Source of the DNA: Microcaldota archaeon
Lineage (GTDB): Archaea > Micrarchaeota > Micrarchaeia > Anstonellales > Bilamarchaeaceae
Reading direction: 5' to 3'
Length of the DNA stretch: 48,850 bases
Assembly (NCBI GenBank): GCA_016212505.1
Contig: JACRGB010000017.1
Coordinates: 1 to 48,850, forward strand
The notes below the pieces were generated by a model that saw nothing but the letters and a program-made list of their open reading frames with translations, had not been told where the DNA came from and did no database searches. Below are positions 32,116 to 40,764 of the stretch, piece after piece. The first letter of the stretch is position 1. Each line of letters begins with the position of its first letter. A program made the position numbers and the translations under genes.

Positions 32116-33285
32116 TTACTGGACAACCCTTGCCAGAGGCCTTTGTGGTTGACCAGCCGGTGGTAGAGAGGCTGCACGCCTAGCAAAAATAATCCTTAAT
32201 GCCTGGGAGCGGTCCTCTGTCCTAGGAGCAGTATCAACAATAATTTGTGCGATGCGGTCTACCCTCTTGCTGCTTATTGCAGTTAATCCTTTTTCTGCCT
32301 CTGTCTTTAGGTTAGCAGGGCCTCTGGCCAGGACATGGAAAAGCGCATCTTCGACGCCATAGAGCATACCGCCAAGTAAAGCCTGTTGCTCAGGGTCATG
32401 TATCTTAGATAGAGCATAATCGAACTTAACCGAAAAGCTGACTAATTGCATTATCGCAATTTCAAGCTTAGGATCAGGGGTATCAAAGTTTGAAGATAGG
32501 ACTTTTTCGACCGCACCATAAATTTGGTCGACAAGAGGAGGTATTTGAACGGATTTTGATTGGAATATTCCGCTTATGTGGCCAAATTCGAGTTGTGCGC
32601 TGGCAAGCTTATCCCTTCGCCTTAAGGTACCTAGAGTATCATAGGCAGCCATCCGGACCGCATCAGGATTAGATTTGGATGAAAGTTTTTTGAGCAGTAT
32701 TTTTGAGTGTTGTTCTCCCAGCAAAGTGGGAAGTGAGGAGGTCACATAAACCTTAACACTATCCGACCCTTTTTCCAGGGCATGCAAAAGAACCTCTTCA
32801 GACAGCTTTAGAAACGAGGCGGGATCGGGAAGGGAGATATCGCCCCTATTTATTCTGGCCCGGTCAGCACATACATAAACAGCAACAGCAAAATAGGGAT
32901 CTGCTGAAACTAATGGTTTTAGTCCGTCAGCAATTCTTTGTTCATTTATACGCAGGAATTCCGCAGCACTCATCCCACTTAGATGCCCGTATAATACCAA
33001 AGAAGCAAGATTAGAATAAACACGAAAAACAGTACAGTCCTTCGTATGCTGCCTAAGGGCATTGTCTTGAAACTTAACTAGGCGATCTCTTCTTGGGCCT
33101 TGAAGGTTAATCAAACCAGTTATAGAAGCGTGCCAGATGGGAGCAATGTTTCGGGGGGGAATCCTTGTTGATTCCATAAAAGCAGAAACCTGGGCAATGG
33201 CCTGAGGATCCGCCTGCGACAAGCGCTCCAAAAGCGCTGGATCGACTGCTGATATGGTTATACCTGAATCGTGCAAAATTGCCAT
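32116..33285 (-). CDS. helical (HEAT-like) hypothetical protein
   Basis: 389 residues from the ATG at 33285, with AGGTG about ten bases upstream; a GTG at 33297 would add four residues. The protein is almost entirely helical, and several segments (KVYVTSSLPTLLGEQHSKIL, AVRMAAYDTLGTLRRRDK) have the Ala/Leu spacing of HEAT-like repeats used for protein binding. The C-terminus is Pro/Arg-rich and probably disordered. There is no signal peptide. The upstream region 33300-33440 separates it from the divergent transglutaminase-like gene. Confidence 0.7.
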   Translation of the reverse strand: MAILHDSGITISAVDPALLERLSQADPQAIAQVSAFMESTRIPPRNIAPIWHASITGLINLQGPRRDRLVKFQDNALRQHTKDCTVFRVYSNLASLVLYGHLSGMSAAEFLRINEQRIADGLKPLVSADPYFAVAVYVCADRARINRGDISLPDPASFLKLSEEVLLHALEKGSDSVKVYVTSSLPTLLGEQHSKILLKKLSSKSNPDAVRMAAYDTLGTLRRRDKLASAQLEFGHISGIFQSKSVQIPPLVDQIYGAVEKVLSSNFDTPDPKLEIAIMQLVSFSVKFDYALSKIHDPEQQALLGGMLYGVEDALFHVLARGPANLKTEAEKGLTAISSKRVDRIAQIIVDTAPRTEDRSQALRIIFARRAASLPPAGQPQRPLARVVQ

Positions 33286-33444
33286 ATAAGAATTCACCTA
33301 AGCATTTGAAAATTTTTCAACTTTTTTCACATCATTTGAGCAAGAGTTAAACTGAGGAAGTAAAATTTTCCTTATACTTTAATTGAATAAGAAGATTTTT
33401 AAATATTGAGTCAGGAGCATTAGGTTAACCGAGGTTAAATATCT

Positions 33445-35976
33445 ATGAAAAGATTATCTTTGTTGTTTTGCGTCTTTGTTTTTTTCTCATTTTTATTCTC
33501 GCTTTCTTTTGCCACAACTCATATTGGAGATAGTCTTTATCAGTTAAATGTATCGGATTCAGTGACATCCTCAAATAGCTTTTTTGTACTGGTCACTGGA
33601 ATAGCTTGGCACTATAATCCAAATCAACAGATAGTGGTAGATAGTGCAAATTATACAATATCTTTTGATGGTGCACCAGTAGCTACACGTACTCTTTTAG
33701 CAGGTGAAAGTTATACTGCTTCGAATTTCGAGGGGAAAAAGAACGTAACAATAACTGCAGTTTCACTTGGGTATAATACAGTTATTGATCCTGAGAGCGG
33801 GGCAACTTCAATTGCTCCTTATGTGAATACTCAAGTAGTATCAAAGACTTATGTTCCACCAGCACCACCAGCGCCGATAATAGACGTATTTATATTCCAG
33901 CCAGTGACTTCGTCTGGTTTATTTGATGTTAATATAAGTTGGACTACTAACGCTTCAGCAAATGGGACAGTTTACCTTATGAATACCAGTGACGGGATAG
34001 TCTGGAAGACTGCTCTAGACAGTACGTTCTCCACCGGCCATACTGCGTACCTATCAGAACTCAAGTCAAATACGTATTACTATTTCAAAATTAAATCATG
34101 CACAGTAAATAGTTGCGTAACTACATATAATTATAACTTCCTAACTAAGCCATTAATACCGGACATATCCGGAGTAAACGCAACCAATGTAACTGATACC
34201 TCTGCAGCCATTGTTTGGAAAACAGATGTGCCTTCAGATTCAACAGTCTACTATCGCAAAAAAGGAACCTATGTTTGGACAGCGGCTCCTCCGCCGGGCA
34301 CACTTGATATTGAAAAAATAAAAAGTTTTGTTATAGTTGATAATTCTCAGATTGTAACAAAGACAGGCGGAATAACAAAAACTAATGAGCCAGTTAAACG
34401 CGCAGGTTCAAAGAATGAGGCTTCACTAGATGGATATGTTTTCGCCTCATCCTCTAGTATTGGTCCTGGTGCAAGCCCGGCCGCCATTGTACCTCAAGAC
34501 ATAGTTAGCATGCTCATTAAACCGAGCCATGCAATAAAAATCTCGGGCTTGCAAGCTGATACCACATACGAATACCTGGTACAATCATGTGCAGACCAAT
34601 GTGTCAACTCAACTCTAAGCGATGCAGCAGGCTATGTAGAGCCAAAATTTGATGGGGCTATAAGAATGGTTGGGAGCGGAGATTATCTTACATTCAAAAC
34701 CAAAAGAACTCTTATTCCCCCAGATCTTGTTATTAATGCAGATAGCAGTACAATTGCGCACGGAAGTAGCGCTTTGATTGTAATAGCCCGAAAGGCATTA
34801 TCACCTGGTTCCCGTATAAGTTCGACAACACTTGAATGGGATGATACTGACGGCCACCATACGCTTAATCCGGTATTTGGCGGAGATCCAAAAAGCTTTG
34901 TCCCAGCTTCCAATGACAATACCGCAGTTGTTAGTGTAACTTTTAGCGGAACCGGGCTTTTTATCCTGACCGTAACTGCTAAAGACAATTATTCAGCTAC
35001 TTCAAGCAGAACCATAAGTATTCAAGTTGATCCAAATGCAGCATGCAGCGCAACTGGTGCAAAATATTATCCTTCTGACACAGGTTGCACGGATAAATGG
35101 CCTAATAATGGCGGTGCGGGCATAAAATATAATAGCCCAATAGGCGCATGCCATGCTTATGAGGTTTGTTCTAACGACTTAGATTATATGAACGCAGAGG
35201 CAGAAAGCTGCTGCAGTGGTGAACGAATCTATTCAGACAATCCCCAGTTGACCCGCGGGTACGATTACGATAAGAACGCAGCATGCGATGCTGCGATCGA
35301 CAATACTAAAAAGAAAGGTGCAATGAAAACCCTAGATGCTGCAAACTCTATGAAACTTTGCAAGGCATCCTATCTTGTTTACGGAATTGGGTCTAAAGCA
35401 GTTTACTTGAAAGATTATTACCTAGGGGAAACTTGCTGCGCTGAAGATAAAAAACTTTGTGATAGTAAAAAGTACGCGTACTTCCAGGCCAGTAACCCGT
35501 GGCCGGAAAGCAACATAAAATTCAATAGTTTATATTGTTCTTACACTCATTATAGCTTAGTCGTAACATCTTGGAATGAGCGAAAGACTGGATGGTGGGG
35601 CTCGGACACAGACCCGTCTAAAAACAATAATGCCATGGTGGATGCGCCAGCCCATTCATCGGTTAATATTATGAATACAGGCACCTGCGTAGACTATTCT
35701 TTTGTAACTGCAACAGCACTTAGAAAATCCGGTTTTGCTGCAAATGAAATAATGTCAGTGCGTGCACCCGGGCATCTTTACAATGCAATATGGTTACCTG
35801 GGGATTCCAGGTACACTTTCATTGATACTGTAGGTAATAGTGGAGGGGAGTTCTTTTCAGGACCGGGCTGGAAATGGAACAATAATATGACAACTCACTG
35901 CAGTTATGATGCATGCTCTAATGATCTTGGAATGCGTTCATGCCCAATAAGAGGTACGCAAATGGCAGGGTGCTAA
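33445..35976 (+). CDS. secreted Fn3-like and transglutaminase-like protein
   Basis: An 843-residue protein with a signal peptide (MKRLSLLFCVFVFFSFLFSL and onward). Two fibronectin-III-like units are visible (INVSWTTNASANGTVYL-type and NVTDTSAAIVWKTDVPSDST; each ends in TYYYFKIKSC- or TYEYLVQSC-type strands), then a PKD-like beta domain near 430-530. The Cys-rich C-terminal part ends in a transglutaminase-like core with C748 (GTCVDYSF), H777 (PGHLYNAIW) and D794 (FIDTVGN). Such folds act as peptidases, transglutaminases or amidases. A TATA box at about 33397 and GAGGT before the ATG give it a leader. It is followed after 2 bases by a membrane partner gene. Confidence 0.8.
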   Translation: MKRLSLLFCVFVFFSFLFSLSFATTHIGDSLYQLNVSDSVTSSNSFFVLVTGIAWHYNPNQQIVVDSANYTISFDGAPVATRTLLAGESYTASNFEGKKNVTITAVSLGYNTVIDPESGATSIAPYVNTQVVSKTYVPPAPPAPIIDVFIFQPVTSSGLFDVNISWTTNASANGTVYLMNTSDGIVWKTALDSTFSTGHTAYLSELKSNTYYYFKIKSCTVNSCVTTYNYNFLTKPLIPDISGVNATNVTDTSAAIVWKTDVPSDSTVYYRKKGTYVWTAAPPPGTLDIEKIKSFVIVDNSQIVTKTGGITKTNEPVKRAGSKNEASLDGYVFASSSSIGPGASPAAIVPQDIVSMLIKPSHAIKISGLQADTTYEYLVQSCADQCVNSTLSDAAGYVEPKFDGAIRMVGSGDYLTFKTKRTLIPPDLVINADSSTIAHGSSALIVIARKALSPGSRISSTTLEWDDTDGHHTLNPVFGGDPKSFVPASNDNTAVVSVTFSGTGLFILTVTAKDNYSATSSRTISIQVDPNAACSATGAKYYPSDTGCTDKWPNNGGAGIKYNSPIGACHAYEVCSNDLDYMNAEAESCCSGERIYSDNPQLTRGYDYDKNAACDAAIDNTKKKGAMKTLDAANSMKLCKASYLVYGIGSKAVYLKDYYLGETCCAEDKKLCDSKKYAYFQASNPWPESNIKFNSLYCSYTHYSLVVTSWNERKTGWWGSDTDPSKNNNAMVDAPAHSSVNIMNTGTCVDYSFVTATALRKSGFAANEIMSVRAPGHLYNAIWLPGDSRYTFIDTVGNSGGEFFSGPGWKWNNNMTTHCSYDACSNDLGMRSCPIRGTQMAGC

Positions 35977-35978
35977 AT

Positions 35979-36761
35979 ATGAAAACTAACCAAATCGTAG
36001 TTGGATCTGTGACTAAGCTTGCATATGTAATTGCTGCAGTCCTCTTGCTAACTGGAATTTCATTTGCCTCAGTAACAGTAGAGTCAACAAGTGGAGGCCC
36101 CCCGCCAAAGGTTAATGGGATACTACAGGTGGTAAAAACCGCACCGGAAAATGTAGCTCTGGGTGAACAATTTAATGTGGACATAGTTATTACCAACCTG
36201 GGCAAAGACTCAGTTAATGCGACAGTCCAGGAATCGCTTGGCAACGTTGAACCGATCTCTGATGTACCAATATACTCAGATCCAGAAAGTGATGTTTATG
36301 CAGCAGAACCGCCCAAACTAATATGGGTGGTTAATATTGCGCCTGGTGCTACCCAGACCATAAGTTATACGGTTAAGCCCATCAGCGTAGGGGTAATTTC
36401 AATGGGTCCGACATCGGTTTTTGTATCTGGAAGCAAGTTTTTCTCAAATAGTCTTTTTGTCAATGTTGAATGTAGTTCTTCGCCGACATGCGATCCTAAA
36501 ATCGGTGAAGGCCCACTTACCTGTCCTGCAAAATGTGGCGGAAATATAAGTGTGGCACCACCGGCTGCACCAGAGCAGCAACTTATTCCAACCCCGCCCG
36601 TAAATGACCCGGTAAAAAATCCGGAGAGCGTAGTTACCGATGAAGATAAGGCGCGGTTAGACGAATATAATAACCGCCAGAACATGGAATATGTAATTAT
36701 AGTAGTTGTTGTTTTCATAGTTTTTGGAGGCTCTTTCCTGTTTCTACGCAAAAAGAAATAG
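35979..36761 (+). CDS. membrane-anchored exoprotein with CARDB/DUF11-like domain
   Basis: 260 residues from the ATG at 35979, two bases after the upstream stop; the earlier ATG at 35940 lies inside the upstream gene. An N-terminal signal (VTKLAYVIAAVLLLTGISFA) precedes a beta domain beginning APENVALGEQFNVDIVITN, typical of CARDB/DUF11-like adhesion modules. A Cys-containing stretch, a Pro linker, and a C-terminal membrane helix (EYVIIVVVVFIVFGGSFLFL) ending in RKKK follow. It probably forms a surface pair with the transglutaminase-like protein. Confidence 0.8.
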   Translation: MKTNQIVVGSVTKLAYVIAAVLLLTGISFASVTVESTSGGPPPKVNGILQVVKTAPENVALGEQFNVDIVITNLGKDSVNATVQESLGNVEPISDVPIYSDPESDVYAAEPPKLIWVVNIAPGATQTISYTVKPISVGVISMGPTSVFVSGSKFFSNSLFVNVECSSSPTCDPKIGEGPLTCPAKCGGNISVAPPAAPEQQLIPTPPVNDPVKNPESVVTDEDKARLDEYNNRQNMEYVIIVVVVFIVFGGSFLFLRKKK

Positions 36762-36821
36762 CAACTTGCCAAATTCTTACCAAAATTGTAGCTTATTAAT
36801 CTTAATCATTCAAAGTAATTT

Positions 36822-38132
36822 ATGGTTATTTCCCCATTTGAAGATCGGTACAAAACCGAGATTAACGCTCTTTTTGATGAAGAGGCCAAGCTACAGAAGT
36901 GGATGATTGTTGAGGTTGCACTAGCCAAAGTGCATGCGCAACTGGGCAATATTCCAAAGGATGCACCAAAAAAAATTGAAAATGGGGCAACAAAAGTAAA
37001 AGTCGAGCGCGTGCACCAAATCGAAAATGAAATCCATCACGATCTAATGGCAATGGTAAAGGCACTAAGCGAACAATCAGGAGATGCTGGCAAATACGTT
37101 CATCTTGGCGCAACAAGTTATGATATTGAGGATACTGCAACTGCGCTTATTTTTGTCGAAGCTATCGGAATGGTTCAGAAAAGTATGGAAAAGCTTGGTG
37201 CGACAATAAAAAAATTAGCAATACAAAATAAAAATCTGGTTTGTGTGGGAAGAACACATGGCCAGCATGCTGTACCGACTACTTACGGATTGAAATTCGC
37301 GATATATTACCAAGAGCTAAAGCGCAATATGGAAAGGCTGGGTGAAGCCAAGAAAAGGGTTGCTGTTGGAAAAATGTCAGGCGCGGTTGGAACAATGGCA
37401 ACTTTTGGAACTGGGGGGCCAAAGATCCAGAAAATGATCATGAAAGAGCTTGGCCTTGAGGAATCAAAGGCATCAAATCAAGTGATACAAAGAGACAGAC
37501 ACGCGGAAGTCTTGTGCGATCTTGGGCTTATTGCCGCAATGCTTGAAAAAATTGCAAAAGAAATTAGAAATTTACAACGAACGGAAATTGCTGAAGTGTA
37601 TGAATCATTTGGTGCTAAACAAGTTGGTTCGTCAACAATGCCACAAAAAAGAAATCCGCACAAAAGCGAGAGGGTTTGTTCACTTGCGAGGCTTGTACGG
37701 GCGAACGTACTCACTGCGATGGAAAATATTGCACTTGAACATGAGCGCGACCTAACAAATAGCGCAAACGAACGGGCAATATTTGCAGAAAGTTTCATTT
37801 CCGTAGATTACATGCTGGTCGAAATGACAAAAATCTTGGGCGGACTAAACTTTTTCCACGAGAATATCAAGCGAAATCTCGAACTGACAAATGGGTTAAT
37901 CATGTCCGAGCGGCTCATGATTTATTTAGTTGAAAATAAAAAAATGGGAAGGCAGGAAGCGCATGAATTAGTAAGAACAATGGCGCAAGAGGCGTTTAGC
38001 GGAAAAAAACACCTCAAGGCGCTTGTAATTGACAAAAAACTCCTGAGCAAAAAAGAAGCTGATGAGCTTTTTGATTATTCGACATATACCGGATGCGCAA
38101 AGGAGATTGTGGAAAACGCGGTTAAGGATTAA
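36822..38132 (+). CDS. purB: adenylosuccinate lyase
   Basis: A 436-residue member of the fumarase/aspartase superfamily, of normal PurB length. It cleaves SAICAR and adenylosuccinate, releasing fumarate, in purine synthesis. The signature GSSTMPQKRNPHKSE begins at residue 269 with the catalytic Ser in the flexible loop; the His-containing VGRTHGQHAVPTTYG and the N-terminal FDEEAKLQKWMIVEVALAK are also typical. CTTATTAAT is about 26 bases before the ATG, so the mRNA is probably leaderless. No other purine genes are nearby. Confidence 0.95.
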   Translation: MVISPFEDRYKTEINALFDEEAKLQKWMIVEVALAKVHAQLGNIPKDAPKKIENGATKVKVERVHQIENEIHHDLMAMVKALSEQSGDAGKYVHLGATSYDIEDTATALIFVEAIGMVQKSMEKLGATIKKLAIQNKNLVCVGRTHGQHAVPTTYGLKFAIYYQELKRNMERLGEAKKRVAVGKMSGAVGTMATFGTGGPKIQKMIMKELGLEESKASNQVIQRDRHAEVLCDLGLIAAMLEKIAKEIRNLQRTEIAEVYESFGAKQVGSSTMPQKRNPHKSERVCSLARLVRANVLTAMENIALEHERDLTNSANERAIFAESFISVDYMLVEMTKILGGLNFFHENIKRNLELTNGLIMSERLMIYLVENKKMGRQEAHELVRTMAQEAFSGKKHLKALVIDKKLLSKKEADELFDYSTYTGCAKEIVENAVKD

Positions 38133-38143
38133 ACCTGATGAAC

Positions 38144-39205
38144 TCATTCAACAAGTAGTTTTTTCCAGGAGCTATTACGTTCTAATGTTTTGAAAGCAGA
38201 TTCTAATTCCACTTTTATATCAAAAGAAGTAAGTTCTTTAAGTTCTGGAATTTGATTTCTACGGATTTCAGGTTCAAATCCGAAAAAAGCAGTCACTAGA
38301 AATTGCTGGAGTTTAGGAAGTGTTTTGAGCGTTTTTTTCATCTCCCGAAGATCATCTATTGCATCTTCCATATCAGTTTTAACAATTGGTACGGGATTTC
38401 TCCCTTTCTTAAATGAATCTACATCAGTTTCCCAACCGCCTTCTCTTTGTGCATCTAGCCTAAGAATTGCTTTTTCTCGAGTACTTTTATCCCGTAATTT
38501 CTGAAGTACAGAAGCTCCTTGTCTCCCTAAAGCTTCGCGTTGTTCTGGGGTTAGATTAGCTGCGTGTGTTTTACCCCCTTTGACGGAAGCTTTTCTCATT
38601 TTTTCCTTATAGTCAAGATTTTTCCAGAGATCCTTTTGCCTCTTGCTATGGACAGTTTTGTGAGCATTAACAAAATCTGGCTGTTTCCATAAATCAAGCA
38701 TTACCTCGCTCTGAGATTTGAGCCTTACTTTCTTAGGTTTGGCAACCACCGCCCTCTTTTTTCTTGGTTTTTGTACAATTTTTGCCCTTACCCTTGCCAT
38801 TTTTCCAATTCTCCACATTTTTGAGAATCTGCTGCGGGCCCTTTCTACTGCCGCACTTGCAAACTCAGGGCTTTTCCATTGTTCAGTCATTCTTTTTCTT
38901 GAAGCATCTGACGAAAATTCTTTATTTGCTTTAACACGAGCCTGCAGCATAGGGCGTCTCTTATCAAGAAAATCTTTCCAGCTGGTCCAAACAACTCTTG
39001 CATCGGTTGGAGAGTTCACTCGTTTGGGTGAAATGGAAAACATTCCGGTATCAGGAAAATAAGTTCTTTCAACTAAAGCCAGAGATTTCTCTGGGTGATA
39101 CCGATCATGAAGTGTTTCTACAACTGCTTCTTTGGACCTTCCCTGTGAAAATAATATCAGCGCACGGGACCTTTGTGAAATGGAAATCCGCATCGTTTTA
39201 GGCAT
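38144..39205 (-). CDS. basic DNA-binding-type protein with NUMOD-like repeats
   Basis: 353 residues from the ATG at 39205; an ATG at 39223 and one at 39193 are alternatives, and the A/T box at about 39225-39234 fits 39205 best. An HTH-like N-terminus (SQRSRALILFSQGRSKEAVV) is followed by Lys/Arg-rich repeats of the form W-(K)-xP-(E/D)-F: EQWKSPEFASAAVERAR, DLWKQPDFVNAHKTVHSK and DLWKNLDYKEKMRKASV. These recall the NUMOD-type DNA-binding repeats attached to homing endonucleases, but no HNH or GIY-YIG nuclease is visible. The function is unknown. Confidence 0.7.
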   Translation of the reverse strand: MPKTMRISISQRSRALILFSQGRSKEAVVETLHDRYHPEKSLALVERTYFPDTGMFSISPKRVNSPTDARVVWTSWKDFLDKRRPMLQARVKANKEFSSDASRKRMTEQWKSPEFASAAVERARSRFSKMWRIGKMARVRAKIVQKPRKKRAVVAKPKKVRLKSQSEVMLDLWKQPDFVNAHKTVHSKRQKDLWKNLDYKEKMRKASVKGGKTHAANLTPEQREALGRQGASVLQKLRDKSTREKAILRLDAQREGGWETDVDSFKKGRNPVPIVKTDMEDAIDDLREMKKTLKTLPKLQQFLVTAFFGFEPEIRRNQIPELKELTSFDIKVELESAFKTLERNSSWKKLLVE

Positions 39206-39266
39206 GATTAGACTATTAAACACATTAAATTTTATTATATTAGTGCATTACAAAAAACTGGGATAA

Positions 39267-40187
39267 TCAAAATCTGAAAACCTTCTCATCTATTTTACAG
39301 CTAGGGTTAATGCTCGCTTGAGGAACTCCATGATCAGCCAGGCTCATCCATAAAGAAAGCCCGCTTCGTATGGCCTCATAGTTCTGGCCAATTAAGTTGG
39401 TTGCTTTTTCAGTTTCTCTAAATATCTTATACACCATATAGAACAGCTCATCAAAATCAATTTCTTTGAACCCTGCTCCTTTTTTCCCATAATCTCCGCC
39501 GTAGGCCCAGCATTTTATTACTGCAGCATAAAATGTTGCAAAATTTATAAGAGTCTCATCCTTCTTACACGCTCGATGATAGGCAGACATTGAATTGATG
39601 CGACCAACTTCAAAGAATACGGTCTTTAGTTCGCCTCCTATTGCCCTATGATGATAGTTTGCTTCAGCATGTGGAACCATTATGCCTGCATTTCTTGTAA
39701 CTGAAGTAAATGCCATTAGATCAGGATTACGTATTTGCTCAAGTTCATCTGCCTGATGAAGTATCTTTTTTGCTGCATCTGCATTTGTTTCAGCATAATA
39801 TCTTCTCATTGCTTCTCGCCTTCTACCTGCAACGCCGGTTTCATCAGGTACAAAATCAGAATACATTGCAGCGAATTTGCGGGGATATCTTTCGAAGAAG
39901 CGCAGCTCCCTTACAGCAACAAAATTATCAGGCAAAACCGAGTGGGCAAAGTCAAGAGCAAGATATCTGAGGATGTGGTAGTAGACTCTTGAAGGACTGA
40001 AAACGGAATATTCGTCAACTTTAAAGATTTGGTCCGGACCGAATGCCGCTATAGGTTGTGTCCTTTCAACAAGTCCATTATATGGCAAGCGGGCAGTTAG
40101 TCGGGCCACTATGGACTCGTCAGTGGGGCACTTCAGAAAATGATCTCTATCCTTAGCTCGGATTGGCCCTTTACAAACAATCATCAT
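39267..40187 (-). CDS. hypothetical protein
   Basis: 306 residues, unrecognised. The protein is mixed alpha/beta with many aromatic and basic residues (FERYPRKFAAMYSDF, RREAMRRYYAETN) and no signal peptide or membrane helix. TTTATAAA at 40211-40218 is 27.5 bases before the ATG, so it is probably leaderless. The same symmetric box would also start the divergent ncRNA at about 40241. It follows no clear operon; the NUMOD-like gene downstream is separated by 60 bases. Confidence 0.65.
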   Translation of the reverse strand: MMIVCKGPIRAKDRDHFLKCPTDESIVARLTARLPYNGLVERTQPIAAFGPDQIFKVDEYSVFSPSRVYYHILRYLALDFAHSVLPDNFVAVRELRFFERYPRKFAAMYSDFVPDETGVAGRRREAMRRYYAETNADAAKKILHQADELEQIRNPDLMAFTSVTRNAGIMVPHAEANYHHRAIGGELKTVFFEVGRINSMSAYHRACKKDETLINFATFYAAVIKCWAYGGDYGKKGAGFKEIDFDELFYMVYKIFRETEKATNLIGQNYEAIRSGLSLWMSLADHGVPQASINPSCKIDEKVFRF

Positions 40188-40210
40188 GTTATAAATAGTG
40201 TCAAAGAGTC

Positions 40211-40218
40211 TTTATAAA
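40211..40218. promoter_or_regulatory. palindromic TATA box for ncRNA (+) and hypothetical gene (-)
   Basis: TTTATAAA within CTTTATAAAG is symmetric. It is 27.5 bases before the ATG at 40187 (-) and predicts a plus-strand start near 40241, just before the first hairpin of the structured RNA. Confidence 0.5.
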
Positions 40219-40240
40219 GCCATCGCCTTAGAGGTAAGAA

Positions 40241-40477
40241 TATGTGCTATATCCCCGACCAAGTAAGTTTTCTGTATCAGTGGTCGGGGGATGTCGTGAT
40301 CGTCGTAACGATCAGGAGCATCAGCAAGTTCGCATTAGTGAACTTGTCTGATACAAAATACTGTGTATTTTGTACATGTTCGTGAAAGCTTTTCTGCTTT
40401 CGCGACATAGTTGATTCATCCTAAAATGCATCAGCATTTTGGGAGCTACTGACCAATAGTCAGTGGAGCTTTTTTTG
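40241..40477 (+). ncRNA. candidate structured ncRNA of seven hairpins with terminator
   Basis: No protein gene fits here. Seven hairpins follow one another: 40251-40292 (ATCCCCGACCA, 11 bp), 40297-40314, 40320-40352, 40353-40373 (9 bp), 40376-40408 (13 bp with G-U), 40420-40443 (10 bp) and 40444-40470 (AGCT plus ACTGAC). The last is followed by seven T (40471-40477), as in a terminator, and a TATA box lies at the right distance upstream, so an independent transcript of about 235 bases is likely. I find none of the RNase P or SRP RNA signatures. The spacer GATGTC-hairpin-GAGCAT also occurs at 48761. Confidence 0.6.
40444..40477 (+). terminator. hairpin plus T7 terminator of the ncRNA
   Basis: AGCT...ACTGAC pairs with GTCAGT...AGCT around a CAATA loop, directly followed by TTTTTTT. 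A T-run is sufficient for termination in many archaea. Confidence 0.5.
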
Positions 40478-40505
40478 CTGGATCAGTATATCCCGAAGTG
40501 ATCAA

Positions 40506-40697
40506 TGTGACCGAAGAGACCCCATGGCAAGAAAGCAAAGCTTTCTTGACTGTCGTGATCGAAGCGTCGATCACAACACTGCAAGCACTCGCCAGTTCAT
40601 GGCTCGGTCGCTTCGCGACGTGGGGTATGCCTCATTCGGTCACAACTTTCAAAATTGGGTCGCTGCAAGCAGCGGGGTATCAAACCCAATTTTGAAA
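40506..40697 (+). ncRNA. second multi-branched RNA-like domain
   Basis: An outer stem TGTGACCGAA (40506-40515) pairs with TTCGGTCACA (40635-40644). Inside it, ACCCCA (40519-40524) pairs with TGGGGT (40621-40626), enclosing three hairpins at 40528-40548, 40555-40574 (the GACTGTC-family hairpin) and 40607-40619. After the outer stem, a 13-bp stem (40647-40659 with 40685-40697) encloses CGCTGC/GCAGCG. This nested junction looks like functional RNA. No promoter of its own is visible; it may be readthrough of the upstream RNA or the 5' region of the operon at 40765. Confidence 0.5.
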
Positions 40698-40707
40698 TGA
40701 AACCATG

Positions 40708-40718
40708 TTTTATATATC
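40708..40718 (+). promoter_or_regulatory. promoter of the VirB4-like operon
   Basis: TTTTATATATC is centred about 27 bases before a predicted transcript start near 40740. The short leader then carries GAGGT (40752-40756), nine bases before the ATG at 40765. Confidence 0.55.
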
Positions 40719-40764
40719 TTCTAGTAGAATCTAGGAAACAGGAGTATGAAAGAGGTATCAAAAT

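Noticed and set aside
40241-40700. RNase P RNA or SRP RNA
   Set aside because: The conserved GGAAG/ACAGA-type elements of RNase P and the GGAAG/AGCAG helix-8 motif of SRP RNA were not found. A covariance search could still overturn this if inserts split the motifs.
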